A DNA stretch of 51,289 bases from Lentisphaerota bacterium (GCA_016873635.1 VGWJ01000016.1:1-51289); one strand, 5' to 3'; shown: positions 1 through 8,940, counted from the stretch's first letter. The notes: generated by a model not told the origin, from the letters alone. Translations and numbers: made by a program.

Positions 1-198
1 GCGGCGTGCCGCCTTCGCCCGGAGGCTCCGGCGCGCCAAGCCGGCCGCGCCGCGGCGGACCGGGCTTGCCCCGCCATAGCCCGCAGGGCGACGGCGGGAC
101 GGTCCGCCCTACCTCGCCTCCCTGCATGACTGACCGGTTACTTCCGACCGTCGAAAGTCCTTCACACGCGCATGGAATGGCTATAGAGTAATGCGCTC
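1..198. other. Non-coding leader with palindromic repeat
   Basis: No convincing gene lies before 199. The stretch holds one copy of a dispersed palindromic motif: GGCGGACCG at 54-62 pairs with CGGTCCGCC at 100-108 and is followed by CTACC to 113. A second, tighter copy lies at 15062-15115. I see no clear promoter. Confidence 0.5.
54..113. repeat. REP-like palindromic repeat, copy 1
   Basis: GGCGGACCG (54-62) and CGGTCCGCC (100-108) are the same arms as in the copy at 15062-15115, here separated by 37 bases. The 18-base block ending in CCCTACC at 113 is identical in both copies. Both copies are intergenic. Confidence 0.6.
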
Positions 199-1614
199 AT
201 GTCGGACGACGTATCAGCGGACTTGCCGGCCGGCGAAGAGGGTTCCGCGGCTGAGCGGGATGTGGTGCTGGATCTCAATTTCATTCCGGCCTGGGCGCGC
301 CGTTCGCCGCAGGAATTCCGTTATGCCGATCATGACGGCGCGGAGGGTCACGGCGCCGCCGGGCGGCGCGCGGGCGGACGTTCGCGCGGACGCGGCGAGC
401 CGGGGCCGGCGCGGCGGGACGACAGGGGGCGTGCGCGTGACGGGGGTCAGCCGCGCGGCGCGCGGCGCGCGGCGGGGCGGGAACGGCGCGGACCGGCGGC
501 GGAAGCGCCGCGGCCGCCGGTGGCGGTGCGTTTGCTGCCGGACCAGAAGCAGATCTCGGCCGTGACGCGGCAGTTGCACGGAACCAAGCGATCGTATCCG
601 CTGGCCCAGATCGCCGCCCTTTTCGTGCGGAATCCGGACGCGTGCCACTTTCGCGTGGAAGCCGATCCGGAGCATCGCGCAGCGCAGATCTTCCAGTGCC
701 GGAGTTGCCTGGCCGTTTCCATGGACCGCGCGCAGATGCTGACGCACGCGCGGCAGAAGCACCTCATGGAATACTTCGACGCGGAAGTGATCGAGGGCGA
801 CGCGCCGAAAGGGGATTTCACCTGCGTGGCGCGCTGCGGTCTGAGCGGGGTGCTTCTGGGCCCCCCCAACCATCACGGATGCGAGGAACGGATCCAGGAG
901 ATCCACAGCGCGCGATTCAGCGGAATGCCGCTGGAACAGTATCGGCAGAAGATCGAAATCGTCTCCGACAAGGCGCTGATCGAGCAATGGAAAGAGGAGC
1001 GGCGCAAGCGCACCGTGTACCGGCGGAAGGGAACGGCGGCCTCGGGCGGCGCGCCGTTGACCTGGACGGAAGCCGACGCCGTTTTTCAGAGGGAGGTCGC
1101 GCCCTCGCTGGTCGGCGCCGTGCGCCGCGCGCGCCTGACGCGCGAGGCGGCGCTGGGCACCGAGGACGGCGCGCTGCGCCGGGTCATGCAGGAGGCGTGG
1201 GAGGCGGAGCGGCGCTTTCCGCGGTCGCTGCTTTTCGCGCTGCGGGCCGCTTTCCGGCACAAGAAGCTGCACATCTTCAGGGTGGGGCGGGGCGCGGAGT
1301 TCGTGGCCGCGATCCGGCCGACGCCGCTTGAAGCCGGCCACGTCGTGCAGCACATCCGGGAGGTGCTCGATCACCTGCGGGCGCATCCCGGGTGCACGCG
1401 CGAGGATCTGCTGGCCACGCTGCGGCCGGGGGCGGAGCCTTCCGCCGAAGCCGTTGCGCAGGTTCTTGTACCGCTGGGATGGCTGGCGGACCGGGGTCAC
1501 ATAATCGAGTTCCACGACGGAACGCTCTCCGTCCCGCTGAGCGGGTCCCGGGCCTGGCCCTGTGCCCCGCGGGCTTCGACTTCGGCCCGCGGGCGGGCCT
1601 CCGCTCACGGCTAG
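199..1614 (+). CDS. C2H2-type zinc-finger protein of unknown function
   Basis: A 471-residue protein that I cannot assign to a named function. Residues 45-105 are rich in Arg and Gly and look disordered. C167-x2-C170-x12-H183-x4-H188 has exactly the spacing of a classical C2H2 finger. A second, looser set (C209, C213, H225/H226, H236) follows at once, beside a Gly-Val-Leu-Leu-Gly-Pro-Pro-Asn stretch. The last ~100 residues read like a winged-helix: a helical HIREVLDHLR segment, then predicted strands. I recall similar proteins from Verrucomicrobia, which suggests a lineage-conserved nucleic-acid-binding protein, but this is memory and not a search. The stop overlaps the convergent gene's stop in a shared CTAG. 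The start is the first ATG after a non-coding leader; no strong ribosome site decides it. Confidence 0.75.
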   Translation: MSDDVSADLPAGEEGSAAERDVVLDLNFIPAWARRSPQEFRYADHDGAEGHGAAGRRAGGRSRGRGEPGPARRDDRGRARDGGQPRGARRAAGRERRGPAAEAPRPPVAVRLLPDQKQISAVTRQLHGTKRSYPLAQIAALFVRNPDACHFRVEADPEHRAAQIFQCRSCLAVSMDRAQMLTHARQKHLMEYFDAEVIEGDAPKGDFTCVARCGLSGVLLGPPNHHGCEERIQEIHSARFSGMPLEQYRQKIEIVSDKALIEQWKEERRKRTVYRRKGTAASGGAPLTWTEADAVFQREVAPSLVGAVRRARLTREAALGTEDGALRRVMQEAWEAERRFPRSLLFALRAAFRHKKLHIFRVGRGAEFVAAIRPTPLEAGHVVQHIREVLDHLRAHPGCTREDLLATLRPGAEPSAEAVAQVLVPLGWLADRGHIIEFHDGTLSVPLSGSRAWPCAPRASTSARGRASAHG

Positions 1615-2384
1615 CCCCGTTTGATTCCGGCGTAGGCTTCGACCTTCCGTTTGGCCAGGAGCACGAAGTCCCTGTCCGAGGAGAAGACTTCGAGCGTGAG
1701 GGTGCGGTCGTAGTGCGCCCGGGCGAGGGCCCGGAACACGGCCGGCCAGTCGATCGTGCCCGTGCCCGGAGGCAGGTGCAGGTCCGAGCGGCCGTCGTTG
1801 TCGTGCACGTGCACGTGATGCAGGCGTCGCGCAAAGCGGTCGATCGTGGCGGCCGGATCGCGTCCGAACAGGTTGCAGTGTCCCAGATCGAGGTGGCACA
1901 GCAGGCCGGGCACGGCGTCAAGGACGCGCGCCATCGTTTCGGCGGTGTCCCACTGTTTCGTGGCGGCCTCGTACATGATGCGGATGCCGATCTCGGCGCC
2001 CTCTGCAACCAGCGCGGCGAGGGATTCGATCTGCCACGCGACGGCTTCATCCACCGTGAACAGGCCGGTGGGCCAGTCGGCGTGCACGGTCACGGCTTCG
2101 ACGCCGATGCTCTTGAAGGCCGCGAGGTAGTCCTTGGCCGTCGCGACGGCGGCGCGGCGCAACTGGGACATCGGCGAAGCGATGGGCAGATACCACGCGG
2201 TATGTCCCACGGCCTGCAGTTTCCAGCGCCGCAGGGCGTCGCGCACCGCCGCGGTATCGACCGCTTCGACGGAAGCGCGGTCGGGCTCCAGGCACAGATC
2301 GACGAAATCGAAGCCGTTGCGGCCGATCCAGTCGATTTCCTCGATGACGTTGCGGCGCGGGTGGTTGGGGTAGCCGAGTTTCAT
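1611..2384 (-). CDS. Sugar phosphate isomerase/epimerase (xylose-isomerase-like TIM barrel)
   Basis: A 257-residue cytoplasmic protein of the AP-endonuclease-2 / xylose isomerase-like TIM-barrel family, whose members isomerise or epimerise sugars using a divalent metal. Family marks include the N-terminal KLGYPNHPRRN strand, a DFVDLCLEPDR segment, HADWPTGLF, the metal-site-like LCHLDLGHCNLFGRDP, HVHVHDNDGRSDLHLPPG and a late EVFSSDRDF. The ATG at 2384 was chosen because the family homology begins there, although the frame stays open upstream. It lies 29 bases downstream of the secreted coiled-coil gene and is probably co-transcribed with it. The substrate cannot be predicted. Confidence 0.88.
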   Translation of the reverse strand: MKLGYPNHPRRNVIEEIDWIGRNGFDFVDLCLEPDRASVEAVDTAAVRDALRRWKLQAVGHTAWYLPIASPMSQLRRAAVATAKDYLAAFKSIGVEAVTVHADWPTGLFTVDEAVAWQIESLAALVAEGAEIGIRIMYEAATKQWDTAETMARVLDAVPGLLCHLDLGHCNLFGRDPAATIDRFARRLHHVHVHDNDGRSDLHLPPGTGTIDWPAVFRALARAHYDRTLTLEVFSSDRDFVLLAKRKVEAYAGIKRG

Positions 2385-2413
2385 TGTTTCCGTTCGATCC
2401 GCGTTCTCAGCGC

Positions 2414-3601
2414 CTACAGCATGGCACGAAGATGATCGAGGCTGAGAATGCCGGTGATCGTGATATCGTCGTAGGCCGTCCGGTTGCGCGGGTCGCCGAC
2501 GCCCACTTTGACCGGGTAGCGGATGGGTGAGATCAGCTTGCCGACGTTGAGATTGCGTCCGTTCACGCTCCATTTGACGGCGTCGGCCTCGATCTCCAGC
2601 GCGCTGGTGTAGCGAAGCGAGGGTTCAACGCCGCGGTCCAGGCTGGTGATGGGGAAGTGCTCGCTTTCCTGGTAGACGATGGTCTTGCTGTTCTTGTCGC
2701 CGGCGCCGATTTCGGCGGTCAGGCTGCGACCCAGCCGGAGCGCGATTCCGCCCTGGCCGGACTGATAGTAGCCTTCGAATTCGACGCGGGTTACCTCTTT
2801 CAGCGGAACGGCGAACCATGCGGCGGAGGCATCGCAAACCAGGCGCCCGTGCGTTTCGTCGACGGTTCCGCCTTCCCAGTCGGACGCCTGGTTCGTGGCG
2901 GAGAAGTTGTACTTGATCGAGATATCGCCGGTCATTGAGTTCCATTTGAGGATCTCGCCGCGGACCACGCGCGCCAGTTGTTCCGTGCCCACCAGTCCGA
3001 ATCCGGCGCCGAGGACGGCGCCGGGCGTCCCGCCGGCGTCGCTTTCGGCGGGCGGCGTCACGGACGGGGTTTGGCCCGTCTTGAGGCGCTCGATGGCCTC
3101 CATGACGCGCAAGGCGTCGTCGATGCGGCCTTCCTTGGTGAGTTCCCTTTCCATCTCGGCGAGCCGCCGCGCGTAGAGGGTCGTGAGGTCGGTGTTGCTC
3201 TGCGACAGGACTCTCCGGCGCTCGTTGTGGGCGGCGACATAGGATTGCTGGAGGGCCTTGAGCTTGTCGGGGCTCTCGACGGGAACGATGTCGGACGCGG
3301 ACGGATTGGCCTCAAAGCGCTTGCGCTCGTTGCGCACGGCGATGAGGGCGCGCAGGTCGCCCGCGGCCTGGTAGTGTTTCTCGAGTTCGGTGAGCGCGGC
3401 TATCTGGCGTTGCGGCGCCTTGGCTGTATCGGTCGCATACTGATCCTTGAGCTTCTGCAGCTCGGCTTCGTAGATCTCCCGCGCCTGGCGCAGTTCCGCC
3501 GGCTCGGCGGACCTGGCTGCCAGGGCGGGCGCGTTGGCGAGCAGCAGCGCGGCCGAGACGAAGGCAGCGGACGTCCCGGAAGACACAAAACGCATGGTCA
3601 T
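2414..3601 (-). CDS. Secreted coiled-coil protein with beta-rich C-terminal domain
   Basis: A 395-residue exported protein of unknown function. A signal peptide (MTMRF, then an Ala/Leu core ending near APALA-ARS) is followed by about 150 residues of charged, heptad-like helix with two repeat-like stretches (EIYEAELQKLKDQY and RRLAEMERELTKEGRIDDAL). A Pro/Gly linker then leads to a C-terminal beta-rich region with WNSMTGDISIKYNFS, WEGGTVDETHGRLV and VKVGVGDPRNRTAYDDI segments. That region resembles concanavalin-like or DUF1080-type domains that bind polysaccharide or act as scaffolds in PVC bacteria; this is my inference. Start choice between 3601 and 3595 is open because neither has a clear Shine-Dalgarno site. 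Confidence 0.75.
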   Translation of the reverse strand: MTMRFVSSGTSAAFVSAALLLANAPALAARSAEPAELRQAREIYEAELQKLKDQYATDTAKAPQRQIAALTELEKHYQAAGDLRALIAVRNERKRFEANPSASDIVPVESPDKLKALQQSYVAAHNERRRVLSQSNTDLTTLYARRLAEMERELTKEGRIDDALRVMEAIERLKTGQTPSVTPPAESDAGGTPGAVLGAGFGLVGTEQLARVVRGEILKWNSMTGDISIKYNFSATNQASDWEGGTVDETHGRLVCDASAAWFAVPLKEVTRVEFEGYYQSGQGGIALRLGRSLTAEIGAGDKNSKTIVYQESEHFPITSLDRGVEPSLRYTSALEIEADAVKWSVNGRNLNVGKLISPIRYPVKVGVGDPRNRTAYDDITITGILSLDHLRAML

Positions 3602-3670
3602 GCGTCGGATTGTGCCAATCCGGTGCGGCGCTGTCAACCGCGCGAAAAAGAATGCGGGCCGGCAGGGCGG

Positions 3671-4396
3671 TCAGGGGTTGGCGGGCTGATTGCCGCCTGC
3701 CGTTGCCTGTCCTGCCGGCGGAAAGCGCGGGGCGGCAAGAACGGGCGGGTGGAGGTAGAGGGGCGCGGGCGGGGGGAGCGGCGCGCCCGTGAGGACTACG
3801 TCGCGGGCAAGCAGGGCGATCGTTTCCGCGCGCGGCAGGCGGGCCTCTTCGAGGAGCGTATGCGCCGGGCCCGCATGCGCGCGCAGGAGCGGGCCGATGC
3901 GCTCCCAGTCGGGCGTAACCACGATCGCGCCGGGCGGCAGGGCGGCGGGAAGAGACGCGGCGTTGAGAAGGCGGAAGCCGTCCGCGGGGAACGGCGCCGG
4001 ACGGCCGGCGCGGAAGACGGCGGCCCACAGGCAGCCGCGCCGGGCGTCGCCGGCCACGACCACGTCATGCGCCGGGTGGGCCCCAAGAACATCCCAGGCG
4101 ATCGCGGCGGCGCCGGACACGCCCGCAACGGCGCGCTTCGCGGGCAGCGCCATTGCCTGGGCGGCGGCCAGCGCCACGCGGATGCCGCTGAACGATCCCG
4201 GCCCCGTGTCCACCGCGAAGAGGTCCACGTCGCGCAGCGTCCGGCCGGCGGCATCCCGCAGCGCGGCGAGGCGCATGAAGAGGTCCTGGCGGCGCGGGCG
4301 TGTCTCTTCCCATGCGACGGCGTGCAGGACGCGGTCGTCGTCCAGCAGAGCCAGCGCGGCCCGCGGCGTGGTGAGTTCTATGGCCAGTATGCGCAT
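3671..4396 (-). CDS. tsaB: tRNA threonylcarbamoyladenosine biosynthesis protein TsaB
   Basis: A 241-residue TsaB, the ASKHA-fold partner that binds TsaD and TsaE to make the essential t6A37 modification in ANN-decoding tRNAs. It has the N-terminal MRILAIELTT strand and the diagnostic DTGPGSFSGIRVALAAAQ motif. The C-terminus is Pro/Ala-rich and diverges from the family. The start at 4396 is where homology begins; the longer open frame upstream crosses the purH promoter region. It is divergent from the purine gene at 4518 and lies 69 bases upstream of the secreted-protein gene. TsaD and TsaE are not in the window. Confidence 0.92.
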   Translation of the reverse strand: MRILAIELTTPRAALALLDDDRVLHAVAWEETRPRRQDLFMRLAALRDAAGRTLRDVDLFAVDTGPGSFSGIRVALAAAQAMALPAKRAVAGVSGAAAIAWDVLGAHPAHDVVVAGDARRGCLWAAVFRAGRPAPFPADGFRLLNAASLPAALPPGAIVVTPDWERIGPLLRAHAGPAHTLLEEARLPRAETIALLARDVVLTGAPLPPPAPLYLHPPVLAAPRFPPAGQATAGGNQPANP

Positions 4397-4517
4397 GCGG
4401 CGGTGCAAGGTAGGCTTCGCGCCGGCGAAAAGAAAGTTTGAATTACGGACTTCAGTATGTATCTTCACGTCCGGCGGGGGGGGCGGGACGCGCGTTGACA
4501 ACCGGGAGGATGCCGGC

Positions 4518-5216
4518 ATGGCGCTCAATATCGTGACGCGGATTGACGATGACGTTCCGGTCAGGCGGGTACTGGCGAGCGTGTGGGACAAGACCGGTCT
4601 GGACCGGCTGGTGCGGGGCCTGACGGAGGTCAATCCCGAAGTCGTGTTCTATTCGACCGGCGGGACATTCAAGGCGATCGGAGACCTGCTGGAGGCGGGC
4701 AGGGCGCGAACGAACCTGGTGGCCGTTTCGGACTATACCGGCCAGCCGGAGATGCAGGGCGGGCTCGTCAAGACGCTGGATTTCAAGATCTACCTGGGTC
4801 TCTTGAGCGAGAAGTACAACGCGGCGCACGCGCAGGATCTGACGCGGGCGGGCGCGGTGCCGATTGACATGGCGGTCGTGAACCTCTATCCCTTCCGGGA
4901 GACCGTGGCCGGGGCGGGGGTTACGCCCGAGGAAGCGCGCACGAACATTGACATCGGCGGGCCCTGCATGGTGCGGGCCTCGGCCAAGAACTTTCTGCGC
5001 GTGGCTTCGGTCACGGACCCGGGGGACTACAATGCGATCCTGGAGGAGCTTCGGCGGCGCGGCGGACGCCTCTCGCTGGAGACGCGTTTTCAACTGGCCC
5101 GCAAGGCCTTCCGGCACACGGCGGAATACGATGCGGCGATCGCGAACTACTTCGCGGCCACCTCCGGCGAGGCGGTGGAGCGGGCTTATCCGGAGATCGT
5201 GCGCGCGCATGTATGA
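4518..5216 (+). CDS. purH: Stand-alone IMP cyclohydrolase (PurH N-terminal, MGS-like) domain
   Basis: A 232-residue protein matching the N-terminal IMP cyclohydrolase half of PurH, which closes FAICAR to IMP in the last purine step. Hallmarks are VLASVWDKTGL, FYSTGGTFKAI, YTGQPEMQGGLVKTLDFKI, VNLYPFRETV and the active-site-like NIDIGGPCMVRASAKN. Normal bifunctional PurH is about 520 residues; here the AICAR transformylase half is absent and the gene ends cleanly into queD. A GGAGG at 4505-4509, eight bases before the ATG, fixes the start. Transformylation must be done elsewhere, by a separate AICARFT domain or a PurP-type enzyme not in this window. The 8-base overlap with queD suggests translational coupling. 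Confidence 0.88.
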   Translation: MALNIVTRIDDDVPVRRVLASVWDKTGLDRLVRGLTEVNPEVVFYSTGGTFKAIGDLLEAGRARTNLVAVSDYTGQPEMQGGLVKTLDFKIYLGLLSEKYNAAHAQDLTRAGAVPIDMAVVNLYPFRETVAGAGVTPEEARTNIDIGGPCMVRASAKNFLRVASVTDPGDYNAILEELRRRGGRLSLETRFQLARKAFRHTAEYDAAIANYFAATSGEAVERAYPEIVRAHV

Positions 5217-5586
5217 ATTGAGCGTCAGAACGCGCTTTTCCGCGGCGCACCGCCTCGTCGCATACGAAGGCAAGTGCGCCGCCCAGCACGGGCACAACTG
5301 GGACGTTGAGGTCTTCGTGCGCGGGGCGGCGCTGAGCCCGGCCGGAATCCTGATCGACTACAAGGATCTGAAGGGGGTGTTGCAGGAGGAGCTGGAGGAG
5401 GTCGATCACGCCGACCTGAACCGCGTCCCCGGCCTGGCGGGCGCGAATCCGTCGTCCGAGAACCTGGCGCGGTTCCTGTACGGCAAGCTGCGCGTCGCGC
5501 TGGAACAGCGGGGCCTGCGTCCGGCGCGCGTGGTCGTGCACGAAACGCCCGAGACGGGCGCGGCCTACTGGGAGGAAGAGGCGTGA
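5209..5586 (+). CDS. queD: 6-carboxytetrahydropterin synthase / PTPS family (QueD)
   Basis: A 125-residue member of the QueD/6-pyruvoyl-tetrahydropterin synthase family, most likely making 6-carboxytetrahydropterin for queuosine. The zinc ligands are H14 (FSAAHRL), H27 and H29 (QHGHNW), and C23 is the candidate catalytic cysteine. A downstream [12 protein letters not shown] segment carries the substrate-binding glutamate. Length is usual for QueD. The ATG at 5209 overlaps the preceding stop by 8 bases, and the stop overlaps the next gene's GTG in GTGA. No other queuosine genes are nearby, so a folate or other pterin role is not excluded. Confidence 0.88.
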   Translation: MYELSVRTRFSAAHRLVAYEGKCAAQHGHNWDVEVFVRGAALSPAGILIDYKDLKGVLQEELEEVDHADLNRVPGLAGANPSSENLARFLYGKLRVALEQRGLRPARVVVHETPETGAAYWEEEA

Positions 5587-6473
5587 TCGATCTGCACATG
5601 CATTCGACCTTTTCGGACGGAAGCCTGCGCCCGTCAGAGCTGGTGGCGCGCGCCAGGGAGATCGGGCTGACGGCGATCGCGCTGACCGATCACGACTGCA
5701 CGGACGGAATCCCGCCCCTGATGGAGGCATGCCGGGCCGCGAACGCGGCGCATCCGGACGCGCCGGGGCTGGTGTGCGTTCCCGGCGTGGAGATCAGCGT
5801 GGACGTGCCCAGGGGCACGATGCACATGCTGGGCTACTTCATCGACCCGGCGGGGGCGCGGCTGCGGGCGACGCTGGCGCGGATCCAGGGCGGGCGCGCG
5901 GACCGCAACCGTGAGATCCTGGCGAAGATCAACGCGCTGGGCATGAATCTGGCCTGGGAGGACGTGAAGCGGCACGCGACGGAGGACGTGGTGGGCCGGC
6001 CCCATTTCGCGCGCGCGCTGGTCGAGCGCGGCTACGTGAGTTCGACCGCCGCGGCGTTCGAGCGCTATCTGGCCAAGGGCAAGCCGGCCTACGCCGACCG
6101 TTTCCGGCTGTCGCCGGAGGCCGGAATCGCGGCGATCCGCGAGGCGGGAGGCGCGCCGGTTCTGGCGCATCCCTTCACGCTGGAGGCGGACGGGACGGGG
6201 CTGCGCGCGGAGCTGGAAAGGCTCAAGGCGATCGGGCTCGAGGGCCTGGAGGTCTTCTACTCGGAACATACGCCCGCGCAGACGCAGGAATACGGGCGCC
6301 TGGCCCGGGAGCTGGACCTCGCGATGACGGGGGGATCGGACTTCCACGGCGCGCTGAATCCGGCCATCAAGATGGGCGTCGGTTTCGGCTCTCTGCAGGT
6401 AGATGACGGATTGCTGGAAGGACTGCGGCGTCGCGCGCGGCACACGGCGGGCGGCTTCGCGGAGCGGGCATGA
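5583..6473 (+). CDS. PHP-domain phosphoesterase (YciV/RNase AM-like)
   Basis: A 296-residue PHP-fold metal-dependent phosphoesterase. The trinuclear metal site is visible as [12 protein letters not shown] near the N-terminus, [37 protein letters not shown] and the late GSDFHG. The nearest characterised homologue type is E. coli YciV/TrpH (RNase AM), a 5'-3' exonuclease and 3',5'-bisnucleotide phosphatase. Which substrate is used here cannot be told from sequence. It starts at GTG 5583, overlapping queD in GTGA, and ends overlapping the fumarase gene in ATGA, so it sits within a translationally coupled run. Confidence 0.88.
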   Translation: MIDLHMHSTFSDGSLRPSELVARAREIGLTAIALTDHDCTDGIPPLMEACRAANAAHPDAPGLVCVPGVEISVDVPRGTMHMLGYFIDPAGARLRATLARIQGGRADRNREILAKINALGMNLAWEDVKRHATEDVVGRPHFARALVERGYVSSTAAAFERYLAKGKPAYADRFRLSPEAGIAAIREAGGAPVLAHPFTLEADGTGLRAELERLKAIGLEGLEVFYSEHTPAQTQEYGRLARELDLAMTGGSDFHGALNPAIKMGVGFGSLQVDDGLLEGLRRRARHTAGGFAERA

Positions 6474-7354
6474 AAGCCGGCCTCTGGGAAAAGAACCTCC
6501 TGGAACTCGTCCGGCGCACTTCCACCGACCTTCCCTCCGACGTGGAGCAGGGCATCCGCCGGGCGCTGCGCAGGGAGAAGCGCGGCACCCGCGCGGCCTG
6601 GGTCCTGGAAAGCATGCTGGCGAACGCGGACATCGCGAGACGGGAGAGCCTCCCGCTGTGCCAGGACACGGGCGTCCTTACGTTCTACTTCAGCGTGCCG
6701 GTGGGCTTCGACACGAACATGCTGGTGGCGCGTACGCGCGCGGCGGTGGCCAAGGCGACCCGGCGCGGCTACCTGCGCATCAACGCCGTCGATTCGATGT
6801 CCGGCGCGCCGTACGAAACCAACAGCGCGCACGGCGCGCCGGTCTTCGATTTCCGGCAGGGGGCGCGGAAGACGGTTGACGTGCGGCTGGTCATGAAGGG
6901 CGGCGGGTGTGAGAACGTCGGGCGCCAGTACAGCCTGCCCGACGCGCAGCTCGGCGCCGGGCGCGACCTGGAAGGGGTGCGGCGCTGCGTGCTTGACGCG
7001 GCGTGGCATGCGCAGGGCCTGGGGTGCGCGCCGGGCGTGTTGGGCGTGTGCATCGGCGGCGACCGGGCCAGCGGCTACGCGTACGCCAAGGAGCAGTTCC
7101 TCAGGCGCATGTGCGAAAGGGCGGCAACGGACCGGCTGGCACGCCTGGAGGACCGTCTCATGAAGGACATCGCCCGCCTGGAGATCGGCCCCATGGGCAT
7201 GGGCGGCCGCGCCACGGCGCTGGCCGTGAAGGCGGGCGCGCTCAGCCGTTTGCCGGCCTCGTATTTCGTCAGCGTGTCGTACATGTGCTGGGCGTTCCGG
7301 CGGCGGGGCGTGCTGCTGGGGCCGGAAGGAGGCGTCAACCGGTGGTTGTACTGA
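6470..7354 (+). CDS. Class I fumarate hydratase / tartrate dehydratase, alpha subunit
   Basis: A 294-residue alpha subunit of the oxygen-sensitive 4Fe-4S class I fumarase family, which interconverts fumarate and malate; tartrate dehydratase TtdA is the alternative. Candidate cluster cysteines are C64 in LCQDTG, C147 in GGGCENVG and C186 in GLGCAPG. The GVCIGGDR and GPMGMGG motifs are also typical. The beta subunit follows directly with an overlap, as in split enzymes of anaerobes. A 4Fe-4S fumarase fits an anaerobic or microaerobic lifestyle, but that is inference. The ATG at 6470 overlaps the PHP stop. Confidence 0.88.
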   Translation: MKAGLWEKNLLELVRRTSTDLPSDVEQGIRRALRREKRGTRAAWVLESMLANADIARRESLPLCQDTGVLTFYFSVPVGFDTNMLVARTRAAVAKATRRGYLRINAVDSMSGAPYETNSAHGAPVFDFRQGARKTVDVRLVMKGGGCENVGRQYSLPDAQLGAGRDLEGVRRCVLDAAWHAQGLGCAPGVLGVCIGGDRASGYAYAKEQFLRRMCERAATDRLARLEDRLMKDIARLEIGPMGMGGRATALAVKAGALSRLPASYFVSVSYMCWAFRRRGVLLGPEGGVNRWLY

Positions 7355-7932
7355 GGCTGGAGTACCCTTTCACGGCCGCGAAGGTGCGGGAGCTGAAGCT
7401 GGGCCGGGAAGTGCTCGTGTCCGGCCCCGTGCACACCGCGCGGGACGCGGTGCACCGCTACCTGTTCGAGGGCGGCAAGCCGCCGGGAGACCTGGCTGAC
7501 GGGGCGATCTACCACTGCGGCCCGATCGTTCTGGGGCGCGAGGGCGCATGGCTGGTGCGCGCCGCGGGGCCGACGACCTCCATGCGCCAGGAGCCTTTCA
7601 CACCCGAGCTGATCAGGCGTTGCCGGGTGCGCGTGATCATCGGCAAGGGCGGCATGGGCGACGGAACGCGCCTGGCCTGCGCCGAGCACGGTTGCGTGTA
7701 TCTGCACGCCGTCGGCGGCGCGGCGGCCCTGATGGCCCGCTGCGTCACGCGGGTCGACGGCGTGCATTTCATGCGCGAGTTCGGCCCGGCGGAGGCCATG
7801 TGGCACCTGGTCGTCAAGGACATGCCGGCGGTGGTCACGATCGACGCGCGGGGCCGCAGCCTGCACCGCCGGGTGCGGAGCGCTTCGGCGCGCGCGCTGG
7901 ACGCAATCGTGCGGGACGGGCCGCTGACGTAG
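7342..7932 (+). CDS. Class I fumarate hydratase / tartrate dehydratase, beta subunit
   Basis: A 196-residue beta subunit (FumA C-terminal / TtdB-like swivelling domain) that completes the active site of the 4Fe-4S dehydratase. Marks include LREVLVSGP-like KLGREVLVSGPVHTARDA, YHCGPIV, AAGPTTSMRQEP, IIGKGGMGDGT, AVGGAAALMA and EFGPAEAMWHLVVKD. GTG 7342 is chosen because a full AAGGAGG lies at 7326-7332, nine bases upstream, inside the end of the alpha gene. This gives a 13-base overlap and coupling of the two subunits. No ATG start exists near the homology boundary. Confidence 0.9.
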   Translation: MVVLRLEYPFTAAKVRELKLGREVLVSGPVHTARDAVHRYLFEGGKPPGDLADGAIYHCGPIVLGREGAWLVRAAGPTTSMRQEPFTPELIRRCRVRVIIGKGGMGDGTRLACAEHGCVYLHAVGGAAALMARCVTRVDGVHFMREFGPAEAMWHLVVKDMPAVVTIDARGRSLHRRVRSASARALDAIVRDGPLT

Positions 7933-7977
7933 ACGCCCGGCGGCCGCGCGGTTTCCGGGGTGCCCGGGAGAGCTGGG

Positions 7978-8940
7978 ATGCGCATTGTCTTCATGGGCTC
8001 CGGCGCGATCGGATGCCCGACGCTCGCGATGTTGCGCGGCCGGAGGGATGACGTCCTGGCGGCCGTGGTGACGCAGCCGGACCGTCCGCAGGGCCGCCAT
8101 CTGCGGTGCGCGCCGTGTCCCGCGAAGGATCTCGCCGCGCGGAGAGGCGTCCCGGTGCTGTCGCCGGGGGACGTAAATTCCGCGGCGAGCCTGGAGGATC
8201 TGCGCGGCCGGCGCCCGGACATCGTGGTTGTCGCGGCCTTCGGCCAGATCCTGCGCCGCGGGCTGCTGGAGCTGCCCCCGCTGGGCTGCGTGAACCTGCA
8301 CGCCTCGCTGCTTCCGTCGTACCGCGGCGCGGCGCCGATTCAGTGGGCGCTGGCGAACGGCGAGAGGGCCACGGGCGTGACGTCGATGTGGATGAACGCG
8401 CGCATGGACGCCGGCGATGTCATTCTGCAGCGCGAGGTCGCAATCCGGGACGACGACACGGCGGGCAGCCTCCAGGAGCGGCTCGCGGCCGAAGGCGCGG
8501 CGCTGATGGACGAGACCCTCGACCTGATCGGGAAGGGGGCGGCGCCGCGGCGGCCGCAGGCGGAAGACCGGGCGACCTACGCGCCCCGGCTGCGCAAGGA
8601 GGACGGCAGAATAGACTGGAGTCTCTCCGCGCGCGCGATCTACAATCGCATCCGGGGTTTCAACCCGTGGCCCTGCTGCCGCGCGCGGCTGCCCGCGGAG
8701 CGGGGCGGCGGGATGCTGCGCATCCTGCGCGCGCGGGTGGAGCCGGCGGCGGCCGCGGGGGCGGGAGCCGCGGCGCCGGGGCGCGTGCTGGAGGCCGGCG
8801 GCGACGGGCCGCTGGTCGCCGCGGGCGAGCCGACGACGGGCGTGCGCCTCACGGAAGTGCAGCCGGAGGGGCGGCGCGTCATGACGGGGCGCGACTATCT
8901 GCACGGGCACGGGTTGCGGACGGGGGACGTGCTGGGCTAG
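7978..8940 (+). CDS. fmt: Methionyl-tRNA formyltransferase
   Basis: A 320-residue Fmt, which formylates initiator Met-tRNA from 10-formyl-THF. The N-terminal Rossmann-type domain has MRIVFMGSGAIGCPTL and the catalytic Asn/His in VNLHASLLPSYRGAAPIQ, with the Asp in MDAGDVI. The C-terminal OB-like tRNA-binding domain begins around RLRKEDGRIDWS and contains the expected GFNPWP. Start ATG 7978 fits the family N-terminus, and a GGGAG lies just upstream. The usual partner def (peptide deformylase) is not adjacent. It is followed 11 bases later by aroB. Confidence 0.95.
   Translation: MRIVFMGSGAIGCPTLAMLRGRRDDVLAAVVTQPDRPQGRHLRCAPCPAKDLAARRGVPVLSPGDVNSAASLEDLRGRRPDIVVVAAFGQILRRGLLELPPLGCVNLHASLLPSYRGAAPIQWALANGERATGVTSMWMNARMDAGDVILQREVAIRDDDTAGSLQERLAAEGAALMDETLDLIGKGAAPRRPQAEDRATYAPRLRKEDGRIDWSLSARAIYNRIRGFNPWPCCRARLPAERGGGMLRILRARVEPAAAAGAGAAAPGRVLEAGGDGPLVAAGEPTTGVRLTEVQPEGRRVMTGRDYLHGHGLRTGDVLG

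Noticed and set aside
6-191. 61-residue frame at the left edge
   Set aside because: It covers the palindromic repeat, is Pro/Gly/Arg-rich and has no ribosome site.
4438-4461. Possible promoter TTGAAT ... TATGTA before the purH-type gene
   Set aside because: The spacing is only 12 bases, too short for sigma-70.
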